A DNA stretch of 64,000 nucleotides from Rostratula benghalensis (taxonomy: Eukaryota; Chordata; Aves; Charadriiformes; Rostratulidae): contig VXAI01000021.1 in the NCBI GenBank assembly GCA_013399305.1, forward strand, positions 4,403,874 through 4,467,873. The letters run 5' to 3'. Under the pieces are notes generated by a model. The model did no database searches and had not been told where the DNA came from. It was given only the letters and a program-made list of their open reading frames with translations. Position 1 is the stretch's first letter. Each line of letters opens with the position of its first letter. A program made the translations under genes and the position numbers. Positions 50,653 to 63,900 of this stretch are shown here, one piece after another.

Positions 50653-51065
50653 TCATAGAATTACAACATGGTAGGCGTTGGAAGGGACAGGAGATCATCT
50701 AGTCCAAGCCCCTGCCAAAGCAGAGTTACCTAGAGCAGGCTGGACAGGACTGCATCCAGGTGGGTTTTGAGTATCTCCAGAGAAAACTCCACAGCCTCTC
50801 TGGACAGCCTGTTGCAGTGCTTGGGCACCCTCAAAGTAAAGAAGTTTTTCCTCGTGCTGAGATGGAATTTCCTGTGTTCCAGCTTGTGTCTGTTGCCCCT
50901 TGTCCTGTCACCGGGCTCCACTGAGAATAGCCTGACCCTATCCTCTTAGCACCCACCCTTTACATATTTATAAGTGTTGATGAGACCCTGCTCTCAGTCT
51001 TCTCTTCTCCAGGCTAAACAGAACCAGGTCTCTCAGCCTTTCCTCATGTCAGTGTTTTTCTACAG
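50653..51065 (-). mobile_element. CR1 LINE copy, 5'-truncated 3' end
   Basis: It begins TCATAGAATTAC and GTTGGAAGGGACAGGAGATC, the reverse complement of a CR1 3' end. It continues through GCCTCTCTGGACAGCCTGTT and TTGCCCCTTGTCCTGTCACC to TCTCAGCCTTTCCTCATG, where the match ends near 51045-51065. The subfamily differs from the 6971 and 41443 copies (different wording in the 3' end and at GGTTTTGAGTATCTCCAG). Only the 3' untranslated region and the end of ORF2 are kept. Confidence 0.92.
50730..50921 (-). pseudogene. CR1 ORF2 C-terminus, 63 codons
   Basis: The minus frame decodes to [20 protein letters not shown], then [21 protein letters not shown] and LDAVLSS. This matches the well-known C-terminal segment of CR1 ORF2 (RTRGN...RKxFFTxRVxKHWNRLPREVV...LDxxLSxL). 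It is unbroken to the natural end, but the rest of the protein is absent because the copy is 5'-truncated. Confidence 0.88.
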
Positions 51066-51209
51066 CCTGCCTTACCCAAGTGCAGGGCTCCCTGGAAAGC
51101 TCAGAAAAAGGATTTTGCTCTGCCCCTAATGCCCTGACAAAAGGTCTTTCAAAGTTGTTATCTAAGCCACAATGTGTTCAGTTTTCATTCGGTTAAATCC
51201 CCTCAAACA

Positions 51210-51600
51210 TGGAAATGGCTGATCATTCCCATTTTTAAAAAAAATGGTGTACGGGAGGGAAGAGTTAGAATCATTAGTAAATAAATGAATGGAATGATTT
51301 TAAAAAAGAATAATTTGCTCAATCAAGAATAATTTGAACAGCATCTAAGTAGTCATGGAAAATCATAAACTATTACCCTATATAGTGCTCTGTTGACTAT
51401 TAAATGTCTCCTTTTTCACACCACTGGCCTGAATGAATAACTTGGCAGCACAAAATTAGCCAGGTGGCAAAATGTGCTTGTGTCAGCTATTGGCCAAACA
51501 AAACAGCAAATAGCAAAGCTCATTTTGCAATGTCACATTAACTCCTTCAACACTGCGGGTACGTATTTTTATATCTGCTGTGTAGAAGTACCTGGTAGCA
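51210..51600 (+). repeat. Diverged direct duplication, copy 1
   Basis: This segment is repeated at about 52660-53035 in the same orientation. The clearest core is 51350-51545, with shared blocks such as CATAAACTATTACCC / TATAAACTATTACCC, TGACTATTAAA, TTTTTCACACCAC, TTGGCAG, GCCAGGTGGCAAAA and TATTGGCCAAACAAAA. Identity in the core is roughly 80% by eye. Outer limits are approximate; a weaker match may extend to about 51670. Confidence 0.85.
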
Positions 51601-52659
51601 GGCCAGAGCCTTTCACTCTCTGCAGCACAGGTGGCCCTGCTCTTTCTCTGCTCGTCACCATCACAGGTTGAGGTGATGTTTGTGGTTGTTTCTGTAGATG
51701 GCATCTGAGATTATATGGAAGGGTTTGCTCTGTATGTAACATCTGTGACAGCTTAACATCCCAGTTTGGAAAAACTGTATTCTCCAATGCTCTTTACCAG
51801 AGGGGATTTTATGCACGACTTCCTTTACTTTTATTAGAGCCATCTCCTCACATTATCATAATTCTTACCAATTTTTCTGTTTTCATATTGTCATTATCTT
51901 ATGTTTATTTTCAGCTTCCAAGAGACCTTCAGGAACTGGATATAAGGAGTGTGAAGAAGTAAACAAGTAAGCCAAGTGTCAGAGGACTAAACTGTATTAT
52001 GCCCTTAGTAGCTTCAGTGGAATTACACCAGGGATTAATCTGGAGTTTTACTTAGCGTTACTAAAATATTATATACGAGAAAAGGATGCTCATTAATGTC
52101 AGTGGGATTCTTTTGATAGATTTCACAGAACATATCAAGAGCAACCAGTGACCTTTTTCATCCTAGAGGTTAATATAGGGGAACAAAACACGTTCTTTTA
52201 TAATTAGCAGACTTTCCCAGCTATAGAAACTCACCTTCCCATTGTACAGCCAACAGTAGAACCCTAAAGTTAAGACTGGGCCTGTTTTTTGTTAGCAGAG
52301 AATTTATTTAACCTTTCTATGTAATATTTCCCTGAAGTACTATGGAATTTCATTAAGAAAATAAAGGCAATTTTTCATAATTAAGTCACTGGTTTAATAT
52401 TTTTTTACATGAGACATGCTTTACTGGTAAAACTGACCATGTCATTCACTGTAAACCCAAAGCAGAAAAGGGTAGGATATTGGCAGCTGTATTTCATACA
52501 AAGGACATTTATAGGGTTTTTTGGTTCACAATATGTACACCTCATATTTCAGATTAACTTCTGAAAATGATAAACACATTGTATCTTGCCAAGGATAGTG
52601 TCCTGTCCTTATCCAGACAGTCTCTTTTCTGCTCAGTTATTTCACATGCAAAAAAATGT
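51601..52659. other. Non-coding DNA between the diverged copies
   Basis: About 1.06 kb of AT-rich sequence with no recognised gene or retroviral feature. I see no primer-binding-like or polypurine signature that would make the flanking copies look like LTRs. Confidence 0.45.
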
Positions 52660-53035
52660 TTCACAGGCAAAAGTTATGGGTGAATATTTTCCATTAAAAA
52701 TAGCAGTGGTGGGAGGAGGGAATCACCAGTACTGTAAGTTAATGAGATGGGGGGCTTTAAATACACTTAATAAACAGTCGCTTAGGTTGAACATAATAAG
52801 TCATGGAAATTTATAAACTATTACCCACTATAGTACTTCATTGACTATTAAACATCTATTTTTCACACCACAAGCCCGAGTGAATAGCTTGGCAGGAAAA
52901 AAATTGGCCAGGTGGCAAAACGTGCTCAGTACAACCCATGTCAGATATTGGCCAAACAAAATAGTCCAATAGAAGCTGATTTTGAAATGCTTTTTTAACC
53001 CTTGATAGCCTGAGGTGAAGTTTTCTAGGAGCAAA
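52660..53035 (+). repeat. Diverged direct duplication, copy 2
   Basis: Partner of the segment at 51210-51600, offset by about 1.45 kb. Relative to copy 1 it has an insertion of about 11-12 bases (AGTACAACCCA) after GTGCTC near 52925-52937. The core homology runs from AAGTCATGGAAA (about 52797) to about 53000. The divergence suggests an old event. Confidence 0.85.
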
Positions 53036-54224
53036 CACACTTATATTCCTGAAAAAAGTAATATGCATTAGCTCTATACATGCATATTTTCCTAAGAGCA
53101 TTGCTTTTGCCTATCCTGGATACCTCTCCTCTCTACACTGTGTACCTGTGATCTCAGTTCTGCTGATGGTCACAGACTGAGGACAGAGGCACTGTCACCT
53201 AAGACAAAGTTTTCATTGCAGGCTTTTAGCGCTGGGTTTTGGACTGTGCTTTAATTTGGAAGCCTCTCTCACAGGGACTGGGGGAATTTTGAGTCTAGTT
53301 AAACCCATGGTGATTCCTAATCACTCTTTCATGAGTGAAAGGACTTTGTCTGGTCTAGAGGTAAGGTTTTAAGTAAGTTCATCAAACCCCAGCCACCCCC
53401 AGGCTGTTTAAGCATCCTAGGGTGTTTCATGCCTGGCTGAAGAACCCCTGTGTAACACAGGGTAGGAAGACTAAAACTGGTAGTGTGCAGCACATTGGAA
53501 GCTATTCAAAGACTAGACGAAAAATGAGAGGTTTGCACTGTATCTGTCTTTTATCACCCCTTGTGACTTCAGTTAGGCACAGTAGCAGAAAGACAACAAC
53601 CTTCCTTTCTATTATGTCCTCATATCTGTTAGAGCAAAGGATGTCTTATATTGATTCAGGTTCTACCCCATTCTCATGTGTTTCTTCCTTTCTCCCATCT
53701 CCACTTCTGTCCAGCATATTTATTCCCTCTCTGACAAGTTTTGGAAGCATTTTACCAGGTTAGACAGAATTCTCTTTATCTCTTGCTGATACCATCCATT
53801 GCTACAAATCCAACTGTGCAGCACATAGCGGGTTACACCTTCAGCCACAATCTGACTTGACAGTGTTCTTGTGGGCCCCTACAGCTACAGGGCTAAAAAT
53901 CATTGTGTTAGAAGAGTGACTCAGCCTCCAACATCCACTCTCTCTCTAATAGCTGATCCATTCACTTTTTGGGTCCCTACTGAATACCACATCTAGAAAT
54001 GCCCCCTCTACCAGATATAATACCGAAACCACATCTGATGACGTTGTGGCAAGGATTATATTCTTGGGACAAAGAGCTGTATGGGAAGGAAATGAGAGCT
54101 TACAGTTGTCTTAGTGTCTGTTTGCATCACTCTGGCTGACACAAGGGAAACCAGTGGGGCAACACTGAATTGAGCCCAACATACATAGCCAAATGAAACT
54201 GCTGCTGAAGGAATCTGTGTAAGT

Positions 54225-54251
54225 AAAAAAAAAAAAGAAAAGAAAAAAAAA
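54225..54251 (+). repeat. A-rich simple repeat
   Basis: Runs of A interrupted by two G bases, 27 bp in all. A similar A-rich run lies about 60 bp downstream (54308-54326). Confidence 0.85.
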
Positions 54252-57200
54252 TCCAATTACCGGAGCTGGAATTAGGCCAGAACACCTCCACTAACACCTC
54301 TATTCATGAAAAAAAGAAAAAAAAAAGTGATCCTTAATGACCACAAATGATCACAGACTCTGTTTTACATCTCTTACAAAAGCGAGCACATTCAGCAGCA
54401 TTACATTCCCCAGAGCTAGATGGATAAAGGGGGAAATATGTCATGGATTTTTTTCCCCCCAAGAAATTCATAATAGTGTTTGCACTAATTTCAACATTAC
54501 AGAGATTTTTGAAAAGAGAATCGGTCCTGTTAAACATGGAAGCTAACAGTATTAAAAACCTAAGGTGTCTCACTCACTGCTTTCATTTGCAGAGGCAATC
54601 AGGATCTGCTTCTTGTCAACTTCTACGCATAAAAAGCTTCTTAACCATTAGACTCTAAAGCTACTAGCTGCAGCAGAATGGAAACAGTCAGCCTCTCAGA
54701 AGGTACCATGTAATATCTTTCCAATGGGGCAATTGCTAGTCTGTCCCAAAGCCCACTGGAGTAGGCAGAAGGGCTTCTGTGGGTCTCACTAGATTCTACA
54801 GCTGGGTAAGGATGCCCTTGGAAAAGACTATGCATTTTTCATTTCATTTAATGAAGAACTCACAGTTTACATGCATGCTAACTGCTTTTGAGGGTCATGC
54901 CTTCATATGCCTTTTCTGATACATACCATCGCATCTCAGAAATGTCCTGTTTTATACTTAAACCATGAAACCTCTTCATCCACCAGTTATTCTTTTCCAA
55001 AACTTCTGGCTTGCTAGACAGTGTCTGCTACCTCTTAGCATTTCATCCTGCAGCCAACCTCCCCCATAGCTGTGCAAGAGGGACACTCAGTCCAGCTAAG
55101 CTCAGACTAATTGGACTTGAACTACACACAAGCTCAGTGGTTACAGAATTAGCAATAGCTCATGATTTACAAAGGCACAATAGCACAAAGCACTAAACCA
55201 TATACATATATAAGCCACCAAAAGTATTCCAAGTTCTTGTCAGTATTCATGGGCACATTTTACTTACTGCATTCATCACAGTACCTTATAATCATTTGAG
55301 CCACCAAACTGTGTGAACAGAATGGTATAATTAACAGCAGCAGGTGACACAACTGAAGGTCTGAAGAAAATGGATGAGAGAGATGGATGTCATCAAGAAA
55401 TGAGCTTATTAAGCTCTTTATTAAGTTGATAAATATTTTCTGAGAGAGCAAGAAAAGGATATATTTTTCAAGTAAGAAAAAAAATCTACATGGAGTTCTG
55501 TAGCTAGGTGCCTACGCAACACTTCAAAAATCAACCTCAAGATATATCTTGTTATTTCAATTAACAGTATCATTGACATCTGTCCCTTGAATTCAGATTT
55601 TCTATTCATAGGTTAGGAAAACAGACAGACTTTCCCTTATTTGCAAGAGGAAAAATATTTTTTGTGAGGAAGAGGGAACATAAAATTGACTCTTGTTAAC
55701 AGGGAGCATATGCTGTACTTTGATTCACCTATTTTCAGCTTTGAGGTTTATTTATTGAGCAGCATTAGCCTGAGGTTTAATATATATATATACAGGTATC
55801 TACTGTCAGACTGGCTTGGATTCAATAGGAGTCTCTATCTACCTTCTCATGTTCATATATGAATACAGAGATATATCCTCCCCTTCTCCATATTCCTATT
55901 TATTTATTTCCTTGCCCCTTGAATTATGGATACACAGGAGTAAGAAGGACTCACCCATCCTCTCCTCAACTGGAAAAGGAAGAGGAATGAAGAATTAGGA
56001 GATCAGCTTTTCCCCTCACACACTCGCTGGTCATCAGTTCTCATTGGGATTCAATGTCTTGCAGGACAATTCTTGGCATGGTGTATTTTTTTCCCAAAAA
56101 TTTGCTCATAATATTGCCTACTAAAATCTCACCTTTACTTTGCATGAAAATTACTGGATTGAAACTAAGAGAACAGCTCAGATGGATCTACATATATTCC
56201 TCAGGTTATTTGTTCAAAGAGACTGATATATTTCTGCTGTCAAACTTACAGTTGGCTTAACACAACTTGGAGCCTATAGTGTTGCTCCAACATGTGCTAC
56301 TGTGCTAAAGTTTGCTCTTTCCAAAATGTTATGTTATTTTTCACTGCCAAAGCACACACCAATCCTCTGCTCAGCTATGGAAACTTAATGAATGAAAAGG
56401 GGTCATTTCTGAACTCAGAAGTATTTATTTTCTTTCATATTCTTTTTTTACAGTGGCTACTACTCTGAAACACTTCTGCCATTTTAACGGGCAGTAAAAA
56501 ATAGCCAAAATCATTGCTGTCTTTAGACCCTATGGTAGTTAAATAAAGCAAAACAATATTCTGGGCTACATGTTGAGAGGGAACACATATCCTCACTCCG
56601 CTCCCAAAGCAGACATGCACTTTTGCTTGGACATCTGCAAAGGGAAAGTGTTGTCATACCATCATTGCAAGGTTCGGCATTACAGTTATCAAACCTGTTC
56701 TCCTTCCTAGACTCACCATTGTTGAGGAAATATCCTACTTTTACCACCTTAGGCTGACAGGAGAAATAAGAAGTGTGAGGGCTTGTTGCTTGATTGTTGA
56801 TGGGGTGGCATCTTGCTGCTGTTCTACCAGGGCCCCTGTGATGGATCTGAGCACAATACTGGTGAATTTTTAAACTGAAGTCCCACTCAGTTCTTTTCAG
56901 GAAAGAAATTGTGTTCCAAAATGGAGATTTTTCTTCACTTTTACCTGCTTTTGTTTTGTCTTGTGTCAAAGAAAATAATTATTAGCACTGAACAGATATT
57001 CTTGGCTCTGGTAACAAGTTCTCTTCCTTACTCTTTATTTACTATCGTCTTACAACTCTCTGAATTTCATCTAGCAAAAATTGAGAGGATTTATGCTCCT
57101 TTAAGATGCTTTTGGTGTTGCTTTTTTTCCTTATTATATGCTATTCATGGCATCTACACAAACTTGCTGTTTCAGCTATGGAACAAATCCATAAGACACC

Positions 57201-57957
57201 ACCATAGATGCAAACCATGTACCCAAATGAGTTGATTTTGGCACCCAGCTTGCTGATGAAATTTATGCTTTATTAACAGATGCCTAATGTATATAATACA
57301 CATATTTTAGAATTGACCTCAACCTGGACAGGGAGGCTGGCTGACCCCATGAAAATACAATTACCTAATGAGAGATTAGAGTTTTGCTTATTGTATTTAC
57401 TATTTCTAGGAAATTACTTTGTGTCTCTGTAGCTGCGTCAGCCTTCTCGCTTAAAGTATATTTTAATGTTATTAGAGCTTGCAAGCTAAACTAGTGGAAA
57501 GACAGGGAAAGGCAGCACAATTTCCTTTTAGATCAGAGCCAATGTTTCTCCACAACCTTAGCAGGCTGGGTTTGCCATAAGATCAATGCAGCTGAACACT
57601 CCACCTGCAGAATGAGCTCACTGTCTGTGCATTACACTAGCCCTCTGCCAGTCCAAGTAGTAAGACTCCTGGGGTTGGTCTTGAACCTGCTACTCCCCAC
57701 ACTGGAGTGCTAAGCTTTGCTGCCAAGACACCAGGCTAGGTATTAAATGCATTCTTGTTTCTGTTACTTTCCAGCACTCAGAGGACCACATTAGAAAGCC
57801 CAGAAAACCTAATTGGAAAGCAAAGGGAACACCAAATGCTTAAAGCTTTTACAGACAGGAATATATTCTCAAAAAAAAAAATTCCCCAAATCCCATAGAT
57901 TTAAATATTCAGCTCACCTTTTCCTTTTAGAGGCATCAAAATAATCTCTCCTATTTG

Positions 57958-57989
57958 GAAAAATAAAATAAATAAAATAAAAACAAAAG
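57958..57989 (+). repeat. (AAATA)n-type simple repeat
   Basis: Alternating AAATA and AAAATA units over about 32 bp. It is a low-complexity tract with no other feature. Confidence 0.85.
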
Positions 57990-60900
57990 AATCAGGACTG
58001 AGTAAGCTCTTCTTCATTTCTGTATTAAGTTTTAAGCGGCCTGGTCATTTCAGCATTGTAAGGCTTCCTTCTTTTGGAGACTGGGACTTTAAGGACACTG
58101 CAACTCAAATCTGCAAGTAAGAACCCATCAAGGACCTCCAGTTCAGTCTCACTCAGGACTTTGGATGGAGTACATGCCCCCCATGAATACCTTGGAAACC
58201 ACAGTGAAGGGCTGGAGTGTTGCTTTTAATTAATTGGAGTAAAACTAGTGAACAGGAAAGTGAGGTTCCCATAAAAGAGATTTGGCAGCAGGGTTTACCT
58301 TAGGTTTTACAGCTCTTGCAAGGGAAAAATGAAAAGTCCATTCGTGGTTATCTAGTTGTGATTATTGGAGGGAAAAACTCAAGCACCTCAGGTTTACCAT
58401 TGTATAGACCGCAAGTATGGGAAATAATGCACAGTAAAATTCAACCACAATGTTAAGTCAAACTTCTCACTTACAGGTTTTGCTAAGATTAAGACAGCAA
58501 CAAGAAGCAATTGAAAGATTCTGAGATGCAGGGAGGAACTCAGAAAGCACACAGGCACTAGGATACATTTTTTTCAATATAGCTTATTGTTAAAAAAAAA
58601 AAAATGGTAATCTACTGCTTTCTGAATCAGATCTAAATTTTAGTCTTTCATTGTTTCACAAGACCGATACTATTAATGGTTTATCTGTTCTATGACAAGG
58701 AGCTTACCTACTAACCGTGTTTTTGCTGTGTACAATTTGCTAGCCAATATCTGACAAAGAAAAGGAAAGCCTTCCATTTGTAGTTTTATATCTTAAAAAA
58801 AAAAAAAAATCTGTGCTATTTTAAGCTACTCTAATCATGACACTGCCTTCAATCTAGTCATGTAAGTCAGGGAGAACAAAGAGGAAGCAGTCATATATAT
58901 TTGTATAGCTCCACTATCAAACTGCATTGACTTATCTCTTCTGAGATTTTTAAAACTTAACTGTGTTGTTGAGTATAGAGGGAGATATTTCCAGTAAAAT
59001 ATTATTTAGTGTGTAAATAATAAACACTTTAGAAATCCATGAACCCTCATCAAAATACCTGTCTGGTGCTGTAAACAGCGCTTCCAAGTTTTCTGTGCCT
59101 TGATTTGGATGACTTCTCCATATTAAACAAGAAATGATTAATGAACAATAATTGATCTTACAGTTTTGACAGCTGCTATTTGTGTTGAACTTCGATATAC
59201 AGCTCAGTCACAGCTTTCTTGTTGATGGTTTCACAATAAGGTAGTTGATCTGGATCCAAACTGAAAGACAACCATGTCTCATCACAGACCTACAATGTCA
59301 GTCCTCAGTGCACAGGGGAGTAGTAACTTAAAGAAGCTGGTAATATTTTTTAATAACTTAATTGAAAAGAAAATGCATGTTGATAAAGTTTTGCTGTTGA
59401 CCCTAGCATGTGCATCAATTTTAATTTGTCAAGAATAACACATCTGCTAATTACTGGAACAATTTAAGAAAGGAATCAATTTACTGTTAATCCTACAGAG
59501 GTCCAGTCAAACTAGAAGGATCTCTCTAAAAAGCATATACTCACTCAGGAGCTATATGATAGGCACAAATCCACTTATATCTTTCAAGGGGCAAGCCATA
59601 CCAGATTGGCCTAAAGTATCCCTCCAAAATCCGTAATATAATACAAAAAAAAAATTTAGTTTAAATCAGTGGAGCTATGTCTATGATGCCCCTTAAAAAT
59701 GAGGGGAATAAAAAAAAATAAAAATCAGTCACTGGTTTTGTGTACTTGTGAAAAGAGACAGTGAAAAATATTCATAGGGCTATATGCTAGGCAAGGGACC
59801 TCCCATCCTATTCCCAGTATTATAGTGTTTGGATGCTGACAAATAAATTACATTAATTGCATTCATTCTAGCAACCACTTAAACACCATTAGGGCTTATG
59901 CATACAATAACTGTGCCATTAGTCAAATCTGGATACCTCGCTGCTGGTAATCAACATTCTGTCTTCTTCTAGTATAACTGTCTTAATTTCTTTCTGCAAT
60001 CCTCCTTCAGCACTGTTCATCTTTTGAACATGAAATTAAGGACATTATCATTTTGCCTAATAACATTACATGGTGTTCTCTCAGAGTTATAGTCTATTGG
60101 GCTACTTGTGATTACATGCAGAGAGAAGCTGAGAAGGTTTACTGACTATGCTACTATTTTTTGCAATGCTGCAACCACCTGCTACAATAGCATTCTCATA
60201 TTACTGTTATAATTGTTGGTTTACTCCTTTCTTAGTCTTGGAGGGCAGTGAGATTCGTTCGCTTTCCTATCACTCTCCCAGAAGACTGACAACTTAGGCT
60301 AGGAAAGAAATGGAAAACAAGACACGGAGGACTAAACATTGGGAAAGTTGCCTGCCCCTTGTACCCACTTTGAAATAAGAGAAATTGGAGGGTGGAGTGG
60401 GTGGCTTCTTGAAATCTGTTTTCCTTCATTGCCCTGCAGCTGGCTATAGGAACTGCCATGAAGCCCACAGAGTCCTGGGGTTAGGAAGCTGACTGCTTGC
60501 CAAAGCTGCATGTGCGTGCACTCCCAAGAGCTGATCCAGCTGTAGGGGCATGTGCTCTCAGAAGTCCCAGAGTACCTTCTCTAGGAGCACCCAGCTTTGT
60601 TGTCACTCTAGCTGCTTCTGCATATGACGAGCAGAGAACTACGAGCCTTCTTTAAAACGTAGTTTGAAAACACTCTTGGAATTTCACCAATACTGTGTCA
60701 GTCCAGGATCACAGCAGTGAGATGATTTAGTTTTCATATTGACACCAAAACCTCATCTATGCACCAGGGAGAAATTCCATGATTGAGTTAGAGAACTCCG
60801 TTATATAATTGGCGGAAAAAATTAAAAGTCAGGGTGGGAGACTTTAAAACTGATTAGTCAGGTCAGAGAGATCTCTATTTTTATCATTTCATTAGCATTT

Positions 60901-63900
60901 GTTTCTGTTTGATAAAGGCAATAAAGAGAGGGATGAGTACACCCAGCATGGTGTTTTGTAACTTGCAAGGGGGTTTGTCCACAGCTGTAAGTGAAGCTCA
61001 GTAATAAATCAACAGACCTGAAAAGACAAATCTTAGGAATGGCATCTCACCATTAGTTCAAGCTCTTCAATCCACAGACAACACCCGGCCGAGATTCTTA
61101 AATTCAGCATTGATATGACTCCGTCCTAAATGTAACAGTTGTTCATTAAAATCAAGTTCTTTCATTTATGTTCATTCTCCCCCCTCTTGTGGTTCATTAT
61201 AAAATCACAATTGTTGCTTTCGGAAATGTTCCATACTTGGGCTTTCATGCAGAAAGGACAGAAAAGGATCCACAGAATTTAACCAGGCAGAGCTACTGAC
61301 AAGGTCAACAAAAGGCAAAGAGAGTAAATAATGAGCTTGTTATTCAGGGTAATTGTCATTGCTAATTTAAATGTTCTCTGTAATCTCTGACTGAAAGCAA
61401 ATCTTGCCACAAATGACATGAAATATATTTCAGACAGATTTACTATCCAACTATTCATTGGGTATCATGTACTACTCTCTGGGGAGGATTTTAGTACTTG
61501 CACATCCTCAATCATTTATTGTCTTATTAGCTTAACTTAGAGTATTGTAGCTGAGAGTCTTCAGCCAGATCTTCAGCTTGTATAAGTTGATGTAGTACTG
61601 AAATGTGTAAATGTACACACTGTAAATATGTTTTACAGGCAGCTTTTTGCCTTTCTTATGTAAAAATGTGTTTCCCCACTAGACTGAGCACCCTAATTCA
61701 GCAAAGCATGATTATGAAAAATACTATCTGAAAATATTCCAAAACTTTATGTTCAGATCTTGTATACTCAAAGGTCTGCAGTAGGGGTAGGCTTTAGTCA
61801 TAAAAGTGGTTAGAAATGGATGTGGATAAACATACAGATCTGGGGAATCTCTGTTCAATTAAAAATGTGTTATTTGTGTCATGATAAATCTAGAGAAACT
61901 TGTGAGCAGCAGGCCAGCTAAATAAGATTGATGGATTGATAGAAACTTGTCAGTCCCGCAAATCAGAAACACAACGCAAGAAAGTCAACATGTGCTAACA
62001 AAATTTGTTTGGCGGATTAAAACTTATTAATAAAGTCAGAAAACTGTCTATGTCAGAGCTTTCACCATAATGCTGACAGCCAAACAGTTCCAATTTTGAG
62101 TAGGTAAGTTAGACTATCACATTTATAATCTCTTTAGCCAGGCAGTCTCATAACCAGAGCACACTGCTGAAGTGAGACAACTCCCATTACAAGAAAAGCT
62201 GCTGTGACTGCGGATCTGCTTGAATCACAGGACACAACTGAGGGCTGCAGGAATAGGATATTACAACAGGCCATATGCTCATAGGTGCAAATATCAACAT
62301 AATATCTCCACACATCTGCAGCTCTCAGAATTAGAGGTAAGACTGGTGGTAGACTTGCATTTTGATGAATGAGAGCAGATGGTTTCCCTTTGTCATACCA
62401 TAATAATAAATCTACTTAACAGTAGAAAATCCTCAAGGACAGCTTGGTGGAAAACCTTACAGAAAGTTTCCACATATTAGAATATTTTTAATAAAAAGGA
62501 TATAATTGGTAAAAGAAACCAGAACAGGCACATCAATGTGAACCAGCTACCTGCAATATTTGAAATGGTTCTTAGTCAGAATGAAAAATGGTGGTGGGAC
62601 TTCAAGGAGCATCATTCCCCATTTCCCCCATGGTATTTCTTCTGCCTGTTACTCTAAATATTGCAGAAAAATCTCAGTGCTGGAGGGTCTACCAATGATT
62701 AACTTTTCTGCTTGGAAAATGAGTTTGACTCCACTGGATGATTTTGAATCAGACACTGAACAATCAGTTAACATTACCCACCAGAAATCACACCTTTTAT
62801 TTAGTCCATTGTATGCAAAGGCTGAAAAAGCCAAATGCCAGGTAAAAGACAGATGCTGAGAGCCCGTGGAACTACGTTGGACATTGGTAATTTGGATTTT
62901 GGTTTAAGGTGAGTAGTAAAACTCTTACTCCTCACTTTCTATGATTTTTAATTGTATGACACAATGTCAGGTCATGAGCTTTCTAAATTCACAAACTCTT
63001 TGGATTATAAGGATTATGATTCTATAATTAAAATATTCTATGGTGTAATTATAGCAATTCTATGATTAGAGATTAGGCACAGACTGAAGGGAATGAGATA
63101 GGTAAATTGTAATAGCACACACATAACATTGGATAACACACCTCAAGGGTAGATCTCAAAGGCCAATCTATTGCCTACATCTTCCGTGTCCCAGAGGGAT
63201 TATTTATCACTGATTCACAGCAGTAAAATTTTGGGAAATTTTACTGACCCTGACCCCCAGCCAATCCCAGCAAGCCAGGCAGAGGGGGTTTTTTGTGCCA
63301 AAGGGAATTTCCTCATCTTCTGCATCCCCATCCCCCTTTCCCTCCCCTCTGCACACTCCCTCTGAGGGGAGAGAAGAAGCACATGTATAACCCTGCTGCT
63401 CCTGCAGGCCCAGTCCCAAGGTCCAAGTAACCTACATCAGGATGCAAGAAAAGCCTTCACATGCTTATTGGGCATGCAGTACACATCACAATCTAGCCCC
63501 AAGAAATCAAGAGATTAAAGTCAGAACACGGTTTAAATGGATCTGAGTGAATAATTTTTAATGAACACATTTAATGATGGATGAGTTTCCTTCCTTCTTA
63601 CCATGAAATGTGGGTAGAAGGTTGCAATTTGCTTCATATATTCCTTTCTCGTGGAATTTTTCTATACTTTCTTTTAAAGTAAGGCATTGCTACTCCAAGC
63701 ATAAACTCAATGTTCAATTGCAGTTGGTCCCATAAATCACATAATAACATATCCATCCTCTAGTCTAATGAATATAACTCGTGGAATCAGCTTTGTGGTA
63801 AACAGGCTTACAGAAAGCACATTAGAAATTCACTTTTCATAGTATTCCTGTGTGATCTTAACATTTATTTTCTGCCAACAGTTATATGTTTCAAATTTAA

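Noticed and set aside
51210..53035. Intact retrovirus-like element bounded by the two diverged copies
   Set aside because: The 1.06 kb interior shows no recognisable gag, pol or env sequence and no primer-binding or polypurine signals.
56909..57235. Plus frame with a hydrophobic start (MEIFLHFYLLLFCL)
   Set aside because: Phe/Leu-rich frames are expected in T-rich DNA; there is no known domain and the overlapping minus frame is as long.
63000..63080. CR1-like terminal word ATTCTATGATT on the plus strand
   Set aside because: No CR1 3' untranslated or coding sequence precedes it; short AT-rich words of this type occur by chance.
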